A DNA stretch of 64,000 bases from Planctomycetota bacterium (GCA_014192625.1 BJHM01000004.1:112384-176383), one strand, 5' to 3'. Shown: positions 1-9,560, counted from the first letter of the stretch. A program made the numbers and translations. Notes: a model not told the origin generated them from the sequence alone.

Positions 1-410
1 ATGGTATTGTTGCGGAACCGCGCAATGCCACGCGTACCTACTCGGAAGATCTCCGTAAGGAACCAGCCATTTGGCATTCCGCCCCGGCTTGCGTGATCAC
101 GGATCATCTGCAGCGCGTCCGTTAGACCGTGCAGCAGTTGACTCTCTTGGGAATTGAACGGCAGCCGCTTTGCGTTGCCAGCGAAAACTTCCACCGCATC
201 TTCGTCCCATACAGCAAAGCCACGCTGGCGGAGCAATGACGCAAGAAAATGCGGGTCCCTGGCATCCCGACGAAACAATCGGTCGTGATAGCCTTGGGCC
301 GAAGCCAACAGCTCTTCTTCGCCAACTCGGGCGGATCCGGTGATTCGATTGGCGAGGGCCACATCTAATCGGTCCAGCAGGGACGGTGCCAATTCAGCTT
401 TTTGGTACAT
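1..410 (-). CDS. Hypothetical protein, N-terminal 136 residues (runs off window)
   Basis: An open frame reads leftward from an ATG at 410-408 and has no stop before base 1, so only the N-terminal part is visible. The protein starts MYQKAELAPSLLDRL and is mostly helical and charged, with a Gly-Gly-Met-Pro-Asn-Gly-Trp-Phe turn near residue 112 and an Arg-rich stretch after it. There is no signal peptide or membrane segment. It is divergent from the AsmA-like gene, with 32 bases between the two starts. I do not recognise the family. The start is the first ATG in frame; no Shine-Dalgarno site precedes it. Confidence 0.55.
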   Translation of the reverse strand, partial: MYQKAELAPSLLDRLDVALANRITGSARVGEEELLASAQGYHDRLFRRDARDPHFLASLLRQRGFAVWDEDAVEVFAGNAKRLPFNSQESQLLHGLTDALQMIRDHASRGGMPNGWFLTEIFRVGTRGIARFRNNT

Positions 411-442
411 TTGGGTGCAATGAGGGTAAGGCAAAATAGCAC

Positions 443-3304
443 ATGCAAAATGATCGCTCTTTATCCATCTCGCGAGTCGAGCCGCGCAGATCACGGCGGC
501 GTTTTTGGCTCGCGCTTAGCGGGCTTTCAACCATTGCTGCGGTGGCCTTGCTATCGCCCTATTGCGTTCGGTTCCCGTTTGTCCGAGCGCGAATAGAACG
601 GGCGCTCGGCAGCCAGATCGGGGCAAATATGCGTCTCGGTTCGATTCTTTTCGGTTGGTCCTCCGGACTCACGATCCGCGACATCGAGATAGCCAACCCG
701 CCTTTTTTTCCTGCAGAACAACCAATGCTGCGGCTGCATGAGCTGCATGCAGACCTTCAGTTCCTGCCACTTCTATCGGGCCGCTTCGACTTCGCAACCA
801 AACTGCAAGGGCTCCAACTCTCCGTGATCGAGCAAGGCGGACGCTTCAACTTCGCGTGCCTGTCACCGACTGCGAACCTTTCTGTGCCAGAGGCCTTGCC
901 CGGCAAGTCGCCTGGCGGCGTAGCGCAGAATGCAGGCCAACCGCCGGTTGACCTGAAAGCCAGTCGCTTCGCATTTACTCTTACCGACGCCAACATCACG
1001 ATCCAGCGCGACGGTCAGTTGCTTGAGTCGCTCACCAACCTCACTTGTCGCGCCAGCAAGGAGGCCGGTGAGTCGCTGCTGCAAATCGACCTCGACGGTC
1101 AGTTGGCCGCGCTACCACAACGCCCTGCGGGCACTCTGCACGCGGCCTGCCACGGCGATCCAATCGCTCGCACCGGCGACCTAGAGTTTCGCGCGGAGGG
1201 TCTAGACCTCGCGCGCTTCCGGCCACTGCTGGAGGGGGCGCTCGCCGAAGGGGCACTTACCTCCTGCTCCGGGCGCATCGATGGCTCGTGCAGTGCGCGC
1301 ATCAAGGCTGGCACTGCCGCTGCGATCACCACCAGCGGGGCGCTAAAGATCGAGCAACTGCAACTCGCGGGCGGCTTGCTACCGGGGATCCAACTGCAAA
1401 TCGGTCACTTGACACTGCAACCAAAGATCGAGTTCACCACTGACGCAGCAAAGCATAGTCCCAGGCTTTCTCTGGCAGCCGGCGGTGGGGCTCAAAGCCT
1501 CGGCCTCGCCAATGGGGACCTGCAAGGCAAACTCGTAGGGCTGCGCCTCACGCTCGACATCGGCAAGCCAGATAGTGCTCGCGTGAGCGACCCTTCGGCA
1601 CCAACGGCAAGCCACACGACCAGCGCAACGCGCGCAGCCAATGAGTCCCTTGCCGACCTGCCGTTGAGCCTCGACATCCAAATCAGCGACTCCGAAATCC
1701 AACTGCTCCGCCTTCTAGAACCTGTCGAAATCGTGCGCGTCAACAGCGCCCACATCGTGAAAGCCTTTGATGCCACGCTCGTTCGCATCGACCTCGATGG
1801 CAGCCTGGCTGCGTTGCCAGGCCTTCCCGCAGCGATCTTCAATGGCCAGTGCACGGTGGACACGGGTGCCAATATCGCCGACCTCCAACTGACCACCACG
1901 GGACTCGAGCTCGCGCGTGTGCGACCGTTCGTCGATCGCGCTTTCAAACCAGGCGACCGCACCGAACTGACCGGGTTGGTCACTGGCACCTGCGCAGTGC
2001 ATCTTGTTGATTTACACGAGCCGGTTGCCACCGTGCGCGGGGTGTTCGATGTTTCGCGCCCCCACTTAGCAGGCGCCTTGGTGCGCGGCATGAACGTCAC
2101 GGCTGCGCACTGGCATGTCGAACCCAATTTTACGTGGCACACAAGTGATGCCGCCGCGCTGCCCGTATTGGCCAGCGACTTCACGCTCGATCTCGGCTGC
2201 GTGCAGCTGCACCCGCTCGACGCAACGGCATTGACGACAGAGCTCGCAGGCAAGGCAGGCATTGGCTTTGCCGTGGTCGCCGATCTCGATTCCCTCGCCA
2301 GCTTTGGCGGTCCAATCCCATCGATCTTGAGTGGCACTCGCGGACGCGTAAGCGGCGCAGTGGCGATCGCCTTGAACAACGGCGCATTGCCGCCGGTGGC
2401 CGAACTGCTCAACGCCTTCACCGCCGATCTTCGCGTCGAGAGTGGGCCACTCTCGCACTCGGGCTTTGTGCTGCATGAACTCGACATGAACGTATCGCTG
2501 CGCAACAGCACAGCGACCGTGCGGACGACTCGCAGCACACAACTCAACCATGGCCCGTTGGTGATCTCCGCAGCGACAACGCTTTCCAATCCGGCCGCCG
2601 CCAACCTCGACATCACCTTGGCATGGCAGAACGGGAAGGTCGCCGGCGAAACCGCCCAGCTACTGCGCTACCTCGTGCCATTGCTCGCTGGCATCGATGC
2701 CAAAGCTGCGAATTTTGCTGCGGACATGGACCTTTCCGTCACCTTGCACGGCCCGCTGCAAAAACTAGCGGGCGAGAACTGGCTGCAATATCTCAACCAT
2801 TGGTCCGGCACGGGCGAGTTTTCGCTGCGTGATGGCAAAGTGGTCCCCGCGCCAGCACTACAAGGACTGATGCAACCACTTGGCTCACTACTCGGACCAA
2901 AGGTTTCGCTCGGCGACAACGGGACACTGGCACTCGATGTGATCACTAGCAAGTTTTCACTTCACCAGGGCGCGCTCGAAAATAAGGCAATGAATTGGAT
3001 CAACAAGGGCCGCGCGATCGGGCTGTCCGGCAAAGTTGCGCTCGACGGCACCGTCGAACTGCTGCTCGACTTGCTGCCGCTGCTACAAGCTCACAAAGAC
3101 GGCGCAAGAATCGCGCAGGCGCTCGCCAACCAAAATCTCGCCGCCGGAATCGGCGGCACACTCGACGCACCGAAGCTCGCATTGCCCGAGCTCGGGAAGA
3201 CCTTGCGCAACGCCTTGCTCGATCCAAATAGCGCCCTAAAGCAGGAAGCCGAAAACCTTCTGCAAAAGGGCCTGCAAGACTTGCTACATGGCAGAAAGAA
3301 GTAG
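443..3304 (+). CDS. AsmA/TamB-like envelope protein
   Basis: The product has 953 residues. A single N-terminal membrane anchor (about residues 20-42) is followed by an AsmA-type opening: a segment on how the domain sits on a low-radius anchor (RLGSILFGWSSGLTIRDI, residues 65-82), then long alternating beta segments to the end. AsmA-family proteins sit in the inner membrane with a long periplasmic beta-groove and are tied to outer-membrane biogenesis or lipid transport; that role is known of the family and inferred here. Two internal segments repeat the pattern of Asp-Leu-Asp-Gly-x-Leu-Ala-Ala-Leu-Pro (near residues 215 and 450), suggesting internal duplication. A purine-rich stretch GAGGGTAAGG lies 11 or more bases before the ATG. 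It stands alone, with 169 bases to the next gene. Confidence 0.72.
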   Translation: MQNDRSLSISRVEPRRSRRRFWLALSGLSTIAAVALLSPYCVRFPFVRARIERALGSQIGANMRLGSILFGWSSGLTIRDIEIANPPFFPAEQPMLRLHELHADLQFLPLLSGRFDFATKLQGLQLSVIEQGGRFNFACLSPTANLSVPEALPGKSPGGVAQNAGQPPVDLKASRFAFTLTDANITIQRDGQLLESLTNLTCRASKEAGESLLQIDLDGQLAALPQRPAGTLHAACHGDPIARTGDLEFRAEGLDLARFRPLLEGALAEGALTSCSGRIDGSCSARIKAGTAAAITTSGALKIEQLQLAGGLLPGIQLQIGHLTLQPKIEFTTDAAKHSPRLSLAAGGGAQSLGLANGDLQGKLVGLRLTLDIGKPDSARVSDPSAPTASHTTSATRAANESLADLPLSLDIQISDSEIQLLRLLEPVEIVRVNSAHIVKAFDATLVRIDLDGSLAALPGLPAAIFNGQCTVDTGANIADLQLTTTGLELARVRPFVDRAFKPGDRTELTGLVTGTCAVHLVDLHEPVATVRGVFDVSRPHLAGALVRGMNVTAAHWHVEPNFTWHTSDAAALPVLASDFTLDLGCVQLHPLDATALTTELAGKAGIGFAVVADLDSLASFGGPIPSILSGTRGRVSGAVAIALNNGALPPVAELLNAFTADLRVESGPLSHSGFVLHELDMNVSLRNSTATVRTTRSTQLNHGPLVISAATTLSNPAAANLDITLAWQNGKVAGETAQLLRYLVPLLAGIDAKAANFAADMDLSVTLHGPLQKLAGENWLQYLNHWSGTGEFSLRDGKVVPAPALQGLMQPLGSLLGPKVSLGDNGTLALDVITSKFSLHQGALENKAMNWINKGRAIGLSGKVALDGTVELLLDLLPLLQAHKDGARIAQALANQNLAAGIGGTLDAPKLALPELGKTLRNALLDPNSALKQEAENLLQKGLQDLLHGRKK

Positions 3305-3473
3305 CGATCAAACCCGTTGGGCGCGGAACTGTGCCCATATCGAAAACGCCCGATGCCGTGGCTGTTTGATGCTCGCAGCTTATGAAGTTGCCTGAGGCTC
3401 TAACGACCCTCAAGCAAACCGAAGTCCTGTGACGAAAAACTATCTCGGTCTGCTCGGCTCTCGTGGCCAACTA

Positions 3474-5498
3474 ATGAACTTACCCATCCGCAATGTTTCA
3501 CTGATAGCGCTCGCTCTTGCAGTCACAGCGATCCTGATCATTCGCCTGGCGGGATCCAACGACCTAGCTGCACCTACAAAATTCAATCCGCCAGCCAACC
3601 CAGTTGCCAACGTCACGGACGAGCAGCATGACGATGATGCGCGCACCGAGCTATCCACGCGCCACGATAAACCCCAGCCCAGCGGCGAACCAACCGGCGT
3701 GGTGACGGTTACCGTGCGGTCGGAGAGCAAAGCACCACTCGCCGGCTGTCTCGTGTCACTTGGTGACGGCATCGTCGCCAAGAGTGATGCCGATGGCAGG
3801 GCTAGCTTTGAGTTGCCGCCGCAACGTGTCTGGCTCGATGTGAAACCGCCAACCGAAACCAACCTGCAGCACTTCCAGAGCAGGCTCACGATCAGCCGCG
3901 GCCTGCACAAGCAGATCGAAGTAGTGCTAATCGCAAATATAGCGCAGCAGTGGTGCCGACTGATCGACGCGGAAACCAAGCGAGCACTCGCCGGTGCCGA
4001 AGTCGTGATTCATCCCCGCGATCACTTGGTGATCACCACCGACGAACAGGGCATCGCCAAACTGCTGCTGCAGCCCGGCGACGCCTTTGCGAGCGCCGCC
4101 GCCAATGGCTACGCCGACCGGAGCATCGCAATCGTGCCTGGACACGAGTCGTCAGCGACCGCGCTCGATGTGCCGCTCGAAGCAAGCGCGTCGATCGACA
4201 TTACCTGTGTCGACGGCGAGGACCATCCGGTGGCAGAAGTGTTCGTCACCGCTCGCGCCCTCGTCAGCGACCTTTTGTGGCCACGCGGCAGTGAGAACCT
4301 CGGCACTACGCAGTGCTGGAGTGGCCGTTCCGACAGCACCGGCAAGATCGCGCTTGTCGGTTTGCCAGCGCGCACGACGGTCTACCTACAATACTCAACC
4401 CCTTCGACCGCCGCCGCGCCGCCAGCGACGAGCCTCGAACTAAAGCGCGGGTCCAATCCGCTGCGCATAGCGCTCTCCGGCGCAGGCACCATCAGCGGGC
4501 GTGTTTTGGATGCTGCTGGCGCGCCGGTCATTGGTGCCCGCGTTACTTGCCTGGCTAACTCAAACACCGAGTCACCGGCGCTGTTTCCTGAGCAAGCGAT
4601 ACAGGGCGAGTCCACCATCACAGATGTTCATGGTGACTACGAACTCACACCACTGCGCGGCGGCATGTGGCTCGTCGGCCTGCACCTGTCCGAGGGTTGG
4701 ACTAGCCAGTGTTTCCGCGTTGACCTGCCACCCGGCGGCGCTGCCCAACTCAACATCCGCGCGGACCGCGCACTAGCAATCGAGGGCCGCCTCGTCGGTC
4801 CCGATGGCCTGCCGATGAGCGCGTTCACGGTGCATGCTGAAAGATCTGGCATCCTGATGGCCACCGCCGTGACGGACCACAGCGGCACATTTCGCCTCGC
4901 GCCACTGCTCGCTGGCCAGTACGACGTGGCGACCGAGTTTTATGATCAACAACTCGCGCTGCCGCAAGCGCTCCAGGTTGCCGCCGGCACCATTGGCGTG
5001 ATGCTGCGCGTGATGCCGGTGATCGGCTCGATAACTGGCACTGTGGAATCAGACTTGCCCAGTGGCGGCAGCGTCTGGCTATCTGGTCTTCGCCGCTCTG
5101 GCGACGAGTCCATCGAAGTTTTGTGCGATGCAGACGGTGGCTTTGCGATCAGCAACCTTCGGAGCGGCACCTGGGACTTTCACGCGCACGACACGCACGG
5201 CCAAGTGGCCCTGCGCTCAGGCATCGTGATCGAAGCGGGTCGCTCTGTGGTCGCACTTGAGCTCGAACTCATCAGGGGCGGGAACGTGCGACTGCTACAT
5301 CCCGAGGCAGACACATGCATGATTCGGCGCGGCGTTGCTGCCGTTGCCAAGCAGCCGATCGAAGGTGGGTTACCGGCAGAAGCGCTCGTGCCACCGGGCA
5401 AGTCGACCGCAGTGTTTCTGCGCGGCGGCATCGAGCTATTACGCATCCCGTTCACGATCCGTGCCGGTGAAAATCTAACCATCAGCCCACCGCGCTGA
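3474..5498 (+). CDS. Membrane-anchored carboxypeptidase-regulatory-like domain protein
   Basis: A 674-residue protein with an N-terminal signal anchor (MNLPIRNVSLIALALAVTAI) and then about 600 residues made of beta-sandwich units of the CarboxypepD_reg/Cna-B type. The units show the family pattern of a small-residue strand, 'G-R-V-x-D/G-x-x-G-x-P-x-x-G-A-x-V', and a later Asp-x-x-Gly-x-(Y/F) turn, seen for example near residues 60-90, 345-365, 440-460 and 475. No catalytic motif is seen. I chose the ATG at 3474 because it places the hydrophobic anchor at the N-terminus; a GTG at 3429 would add 15 polar residues. The protein at 39248-40936 has the same architecture and is probably a paralogue. 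Function is probably adhesive or structural at the cell surface (inference). Confidence 0.65.
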   Translation: MNLPIRNVSLIALALAVTAILIIRLAGSNDLAAPTKFNPPANPVANVTDEQHDDDARTELSTRHDKPQPSGEPTGVVTVTVRSESKAPLAGCLVSLGDGIVAKSDADGRASFELPPQRVWLDVKPPTETNLQHFQSRLTISRGLHKQIEVVLIANIAQQWCRLIDAETKRALAGAEVVIHPRDHLVITTDEQGIAKLLLQPGDAFASAAANGYADRSIAIVPGHESSATALDVPLEASASIDITCVDGEDHPVAEVFVTARALVSDLLWPRGSENLGTTQCWSGRSDSTGKIALVGLPARTTVYLQYSTPSTAAAPPATSLELKRGSNPLRIALSGAGTISGRVLDAAGAPVIGARVTCLANSNTESPALFPEQAIQGESTITDVHGDYELTPLRGGMWLVGLHLSEGWTSQCFRVDLPPGGAAQLNIRADRALAIEGRLVGPDGLPMSAFTVHAERSGILMATAVTDHSGTFRLAPLLAGQYDVATEFYDQQLALPQALQVAAGTIGVMLRVMPVIGSITGTVESDLPSGGSVWLSGLRRSGDESIEVLCDADGGFAISNLRSGTWDFHAHDTHGQVALRSGIVIEAGRSVVALELELIRGGNVRLLHPEADTCMIRRGVAAVAKQPIEGGLPAEALVPPGKSTAVFLRGGIELLRIPFTIRAGENLTISPPR

Positions 5499-5530
5499 TC
5501 GGGTCGAGATGCCAGACCAAGGCGCTACGT

Positions 5531-5567
5531 CACTGCCCATTAGCTACGGCACTGCCCATTAGCTACG
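5531..5567 (+). repeat. 19-bp direct repeat pair (left side of decayed gene)
   Basis: Two copies of CACTGCCCATTAGCTACG start at 5531 and 5550, a period of 19 bases. They lie just left of the dioxygenase remnant. A near-identical unit, CAGTGCCCATTAGCAACG, recurs to the right of the remnant at 5738. Confidence 0.85.
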
Positions 5568-5750
5568 TATGGCGATCGCAATCAGAATCACACGATAATC
5601 GCGGTCGTCGACGAACAGCGCGATTGCGTGCAGTATGCAGAACTGCAACCGGGCGACCTGACCGTGCACCACGAACGCACCGTGCACGGCTGCAGCGGCA
5701 ACCACAGTGACCGTTGGCGCCGTGGCTACGTGCTCGGCAGTGCCCATTAG
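5544..5750 (+). pseudogene. Remnant of a phytanoyl-CoA dioxygenase (PhyH) family gene, C-terminal part
   Basis: A 68-codon open stretch without a start codon reads ELQPGDLTVHHERTVHGC followed by SGNHSDRWRRGYVL and ends at TAG 5748-5750. This matches the family's C-terminal signature: a Gly-Asp turn, a His-His pair, then the distal iron-binding His in 'T-x-H-G-x-x-x-N-x-S-x-x-x-R-R'. In intact Fe(II)/2-oxoglutarate enzymes of this family about 200 residues precede this part, including the His-x-Asp iron ligands; they are absent here, where the frame meets a stop inside the left 19-bp repeat. The stop lies inside a copy of the same repeat. I therefore call it a decayed gene end trapped between repeats. 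It lies between two convergent genes. Confidence 0.6.
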
Positions 5751-5764
5751 CAACGGCAGTGCCC
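5738..5764 (+). repeat. 19-bp direct repeat, right-hand copy and a partial copy
   Basis: CAGTGCCCATTAGCAACG at 5738-5755 is followed 19 bases on by a partial unit CAGTGCCC at 5757-5764. It differs from the left copies at two bases (CACTG versus CAGTG and GCTACG versus GCAACG). GGCACTGCC and GGCAGTGCC are reverse complements of each other, so the two ends also carry a short inverted match. Confidence 0.8.
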
Positions 5765-5780
5765 GCGGGACGATCTTTGG

Positions 5781-7433
5781 TCAGCGCTCGCGGTAGCGGT
5801 GTGCTACCGGCATGCGTCGGCCGCTCCAGCAACGCTCACTGACGCGCAACGTCGGCGGATACTGATGGCGCTTCCACTCAGCGGCCTGCACCTTGGCAAA
5901 CAGCTCGGCGACGCGCTCCTGCGCCATCCCCGTCCGCTCAGCGGTAGCAGCCACCGACAGATCTTCCTCAACGAGGCAACGCAGCACAGAATCAAGCACC
6001 GGATACGACGGCAAGGTGTCCGTATCGAACTGCTCCGCACGCAACTCAGCTGACGGCGGCTTCTCAATCGAGTGAACCGGAATGCGCTCGCGCTCACGAT
6101 TGCAAAAGCGCGCCAGGTCCCAAACCTCCGTCTTCCACAGGTCGGCAATCGGCGCGAGGCCGCCGTTCGTGTCGCCATAAAGAGTGCAGTAGCCAACCGC
6201 GCACTCACTCTTGTTACCGGTAGTGAGCAGCAGATGACCGCGCTTATTGGAGAACGCCATCAACAGAGTGCCGCGCATTCGCGACTGCAGATTTTCTTCC
6301 GCAATATCAACCTTGCTGCCGCGGAACACCGGCTCCAAGACCTTGCCAAAAGCATCCTGCAACGGCGCGATCGGCAGCACGTGCAAGTTGATGCCAAGGT
6401 GATCGGCGAGTGCGCGCGCATCAGCCATGCTGTGCTCACTGCTGAAGGTTGACGGCATCGCAATGCCTTCGACGTTGTGCTTTCCTAGCGCATCGACGGC
6501 GAGCACGGCCACCAGCGCGGAATCGATGCCGCCGGAGAGGCCAATAACCGCGCGCTGAAAGCCGAATTTGCGAGCGTAGCTGGCGATGCCTTGCACGAGG
6601 GCGTGATGCAGCATCTCTGCGGGCGGCGCCTCAACCGGCGTCTCAGTCCATGGCAACTCGGTGTTTACGATGTGCAGCGCCTCGGCAAACAGCACCGGCT
6701 GGAACGCCACCCCGGATGGTTTGACTGCGAGCGAGCCACCATCAAACTGCAACTCAACGTTGCCGCCTGCGAGGTTGACGTAGAGCATCGGCACGCCATG
6801 CCGCCGCGCGGCGGCCGCCACCATGCGATAGCGAAACATGTGCTTGCCCTGCGCCCACGGACTCGCACTCAGATTGACCACGAGCTTTGCGCCAGCGCTA
6901 ACCACCCGCTCTACGGGGTCGATGCGATAATTGCAGCGCGCAAAAAACTGCGCGTCATTCCAGCCATCCTCACAAACGACGACTCCGACCTTCTCGCCGT
7001 CAATTTCGATCAGGTTGCGCTCCGGCGCGCTAAACGATTCGAAGTAACGGGACTCGTCAAACACGTCATAGGTCGGCAACAGGCACTTGCGCGCCACGAT
7101 CTGCGCCGCGCCACCAAGCAACATCGCCACAGCATTGAACAGCGGCCGACCACCACCTGCTGCCGCGTGTTCATTGCGCGCAAGGCAACCGACCAGCGTC
7201 GGCAAATCGTGCGGCACAAGGCGCGCGAGCTCTTGCAGCGCGCAGTCGTGCGCATCGAGAACCGACGGGCGCACCAGCAAATCCTCTGCGGGATAACCGA
7301 TCAAAGCCAGCTCTGGAAACACCGCGAGCTGCGCGCCAGCTGCGCGTGCCTGCTTACTAAAGTCGACGATCTTCGCGATGTTGCCCGCGAAGTCTCCGAC
7401 CGTCGTGTCTATCTGGCACAGAGCGACTCTCAT
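5781..7433 (-). CDS. nadE: NAD+ synthase, glutamine-hydrolysing
   Basis: This 550-residue enzyme makes NAD+ from deamido-NAD+, ATP and glutamine, the last step of NAD biosynthesis, in the cytoplasm. The N-terminal nitrilase-type amidase domain carries the Glu-Lys-Cys triad at E41 (FPELAL), K116 and C154 (VVCEDGW). The C-terminal synthetase domain has the P-loop SGGIDSA at residues 300-306, then TTGNKSE and a GDTNGGLAPIADL stretch. The length matches two-domain bacterial NadE. I start at the ATG 7433; a TTG two codons upstream would also be in frame. Its start is 15 bases after the ispH stop, so the two genes probably form one transcript. Confidence 0.97.
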   Translation of the reverse strand: MRVALCQIDTTVGDFAGNIAKIVDFSKQARAAGAQLAVFPELALIGYPAEDLLVRPSVLDAHDCALQELARLVPHDLPTLVGCLARNEHAAAGGGRPLFNAVAMLLGGAAQIVARKCLLPTYDVFDESRYFESFSAPERNLIEIDGEKVGVVVCEDGWNDAQFFARCNYRIDPVERVVSAGAKLVVNLSASPWAQGKHMFRYRMVAAAARRHGVPMLYVNLAGGNVELQFDGGSLAVKPSGVAFQPVLFAEALHIVNTELPWTETPVEAPPAEMLHHALVQGIASYARKFGFQRAVIGLSGGIDSALVAVLAVDALGKHNVEGIAMPSTFSSEHSMADARALADHLGINLHVLPIAPLQDAFGKVLEPVFRGSKVDIAEENLQSRMRGTLLMAFSNKRGHLLLTTGNKSECAVGYCTLYGDTNGGLAPIADLWKTEVWDLARFCNRERERIPVHSIEKPPSAELRAEQFDTDTLPSYPVLDSVLRCLVEEDLSVAATAERTGMAQERVAELFAKVQAAEWKRHQYPPTLRVSERCWSGRRMPVAHRYRER

Positions 7434-7448
7434 CGACAACTCTGCGCG

Positions 7449-8369
7449 TCAGCGCAATTCCAAGGGCAACTTGAACTCAATGGACTCCTCGATGCCATCC
7501 ACTTCTTCGACGCTGCTGGCACCGAGTTCGCGCAGCTTTGCAACCACAGATTGCACGCTGCTCTCTGGTGTGCTCGCGCCCGAAGTGATGCCGATATTTT
7601 GCATGCCGAAAAACCACGCCGCATCGATCTCGTTGGGACCAAGGACCAGGTATGCCGGCACGCCAGAGTCCGCGCCGAGTTCGCGCAGGCGATTGCTATT
7701 GCTGCTCATCCGATCGCCGATCACCAGCCAGACGTCCACCTTGCCGTGCAGGCTCTTTACTGCGAGCTGGCGATTGGTGGTCGCGTAACAGATGTCTTCC
7801 TTGCGCGGCGCGCGCAACTTAGGGAAGCGCCGCTTTAGCACGCTCATGACACGCATCGCCTCGTCGACACTCAGGGTGGTCTGGGTGAGCACCGCCACCT
7901 TGTCGGGATCCGGCACCTGCACTTCCTCAGCAGCTTTCGCAGTAGCAACCACAATCGTCCTCTCCGGCGCTTCACCGACCACGCCTTCAACTTCAACGTG
8001 GTCATGGTGCCCGATCAGCAGGATGGTGAGTCCTTGGCGCGAAAAGCGCTGCGACTCAACATGCACCTTGGTCACCAGCGGACACGTGGCATCGATCGCA
8101 TTTAGCCGGAAGTTCTTCGCCTGCTCAAATACCTGCGGCGCCACACCGTGGGCCGAGAAAATCACATGACTGCCAGCCGGCACCACAGCAAGGTCGTCCA
8201 CGAACACCGCGCCCTTCGCCATCAGATCCTGCACGACGACCTTGTTGTGCACGATTTCGTGGCGGACGTAGATGGGCGGACCATATTTGGCCAGGGCGCG
8301 CTCGACGGTTTCGATCGCTCGTTCAACGCCCGCGCAGAAACCGCGCGGCCGACATAAGAGGACGTTCAT
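7449..8369 (-). CDS. ispH: 4-hydroxy-3-methylbut-2-enyl diphosphate reductase
   Basis: The product (306 residues) is the iron-sulfur enzyme that forms IPP and DMAPP in the last step of the MEP isoprenoid pathway. The three cluster cysteines are C12 (RGFCAG), C96 (DATCPLV) and C194 (DICYATTNR). Substrate-binding residues are also in place: H41 (EIVHN), H74 (SAHGV), H124 and the proton donor E126 in HVEVEGVVGE, and the SSNSNRL loop near residue 223. Length is standard. It lies immediately upstream of nadE on the same strand; ispH and nadE share no pathway but the 15-base spacing suggests co-transcription. Confidence 0.97.
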   Translation of the reverse strand: MNVLLCRPRGFCAGVERAIETVERALAKYGPPIYVRHEIVHNKVVVQDLMAKGAVFVDDLAVVPAGSHVIFSAHGVAPQVFEQAKNFRLNAIDATCPLVTKVHVESQRFSRQGLTILLIGHHDHVEVEGVVGEAPERTIVVATAKAAEEVQVPDPDKVAVLTQTTLSVDEAMRVMSVLKRRFPKLRAPRKEDICYATTNRQLAVKSLHGKVDVWLVIGDRMSSNSNRLRELGADSGVPAYLVLGPNEIDAAWFFGMQNIGITSGASTPESSVQSVVAKLRELGASSVEEVDGIEESIEFKLPLELR

Positions 8370-8417
8370 GCGGGTCGGATAGTCTGAACTCCCGTCCCGC
8401 GCTGGGCAAGCCTTGCG

Positions 8418-9560
8418 CTACCGCACTTCCAGCACCGCACCCTGGCCGTAGCCGATTTGCCCACTGACCGCGGTGGCACTGCCAAAATTGTAGATGCGGG
8501 TAACACTCAGCGGACCGCAAACCGTGCTCTGCTGGCCGATGCTGGTAGTGAGCAACATTGGGTTTGCGGTCTGGCTGTATGCCAGCGCCTGAGCAAACAG
8601 CGATTGCCCAACCAGCGCGCGATCCGCAGCCAGCGGCAACTGAAACGATGCCACTCCGGCCGCACTCGCAATTGTCACCAAGGTCACCAGCGGATCGATA
8701 TTGAGCCAACAATCCGGCGCACCGAAGCGAAACAGGCTGCTTAACGCAGGCGGCGGTTGCAGCGGATTATTTGGATCAAACAGTGCTAGCGGCAACGGTT
8801 GGCCGAGCAACAGCCCCTGTGCAGTGAGGTTGGTGGCGAGCATCACAAGCACACTTGGCTCAGTGTTGCGCACCACCCATGTGAACGTGCTGCCGGCTTG
8901 CATCGACGCTGCTGGCTCAAGAGAAAGCGGCAGGCCGCCACTTGGTGCGCAGCCTGCGCCAGCGTTGCCGAACACAACTGGCGGGCTCTGGCAGGAGCCA
9001 AGGTTGTCGAGCCGATACGCTCCCGGCGGCTGCGACAGGATCTGTATCTCGATCAAGAGGTTCGCTGGCTCAGGGATACCAGCTTGTCGAGCGGGTGTCA
9101 TGCCGTAGGCCCAGGGCACTTGGAAAACGAGGTCGATATTAAACGGCCGCACGCCGGCGACGGCAGGCTGCGCTGGCAAAGTCATCGGCAGGTTGGTGAT
9201 CACGTAGCTCGCGTCGCTGCCCCAGTTTTCCGCAAAGTTGGCGGATGCGTTGGCCGCGCGCACCGAGGTCGTCGACAGCAACACGTTGACCACGACATAG
9301 CCCTTCTGCGCTTGTGTGCCACCGCCTGAATTATCGGCGCGCAGGTGGATCGAATGGATCACGCGCGGGCCCGTCCATGCCAACTCCGAAGCGTCGTAGA
9401 TGCACTGAAAGCGGACTGGCTGGCCGGTGCCAAACGGCACGCTGGAGCCACTGCCGCCTTCAACGGAAAAAAGGGCAGAAGGCACCGTGGTGTTGACCTG
9501 CGCCAAGAGATTTGCGGCGAACAAAACAGGCGCGGCAATGCAGCAGCACAGCGTCGTCAT
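8418..9560 (-). CDS. Secreted beta-rich protein of unknown function
   Basis: A 380-residue exported protein. Residues 1-21 form a signal peptide (MTTLCCCIAAPVLFAANLLA, then Q). The remainder is beta-rich, with few charged residues and several Gly-Pro turns. Its C-terminal part, roughly residues 235-365, resembles the C-terminal part of the lipoprotein encoded at 18649-21327: both show a Cys-x-Leu strand, 'A-A-G-x-A-x-x-x-L-x-x-P' and 'V-G-Q-x-L-F-x-Q'. Such C-terminal domains are frequent in planctomycete exported proteins (family knowledge), possibly as a sorting or surface domain. No enzyme motif is seen. It ends 48 bases before the ispH start and is divergent from the membrane protein gene at 9719. 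Confidence 0.6.
   Translation of the reverse strand: MTTLCCCIAAPVLFAANLLAQVNTTVPSALFSVEGGSGSSVPFGTGQPVRFQCIYDASELAWTGPRVIHSIHLRADNSGGGTQAQKGYVVVNVLLSTTSVRAANASANFAENWGSDASYVITNLPMTLPAQPAVAGVRPFNIDLVFQVPWAYGMTPARQAGIPEPANLLIEIQILSQPPGAYRLDNLGSCQSPPVVFGNAGAGCAPSGGLPLSLEPAASMQAGSTFTWVVRNTEPSVLVMLATNLTAQGLLLGQPLPLALFDPNNPLQPPPALSSLFRFGAPDCWLNIDPLVTLVTIASAAGVASFQLPLAADRALVGQSLFAQALAYSQTANPMLLTTSIGQQSTVCGPLSVTRIYNFGSATAVSGQIGYGQGAVLEVR

Noticed and set aside
1492..2616. 374-codon minus frame in the AsmA gene
   Set aside because: It is antisense to a clear gene, has skewed composition (Ser, Arg, Thr rich) and no domain or start signal.
6591..7838. 415-codon plus frame over nadE and ispH
   Set aside because: Antisense to two well-supported enzymes; the translation is Arg, His and Ala rich with no motif.
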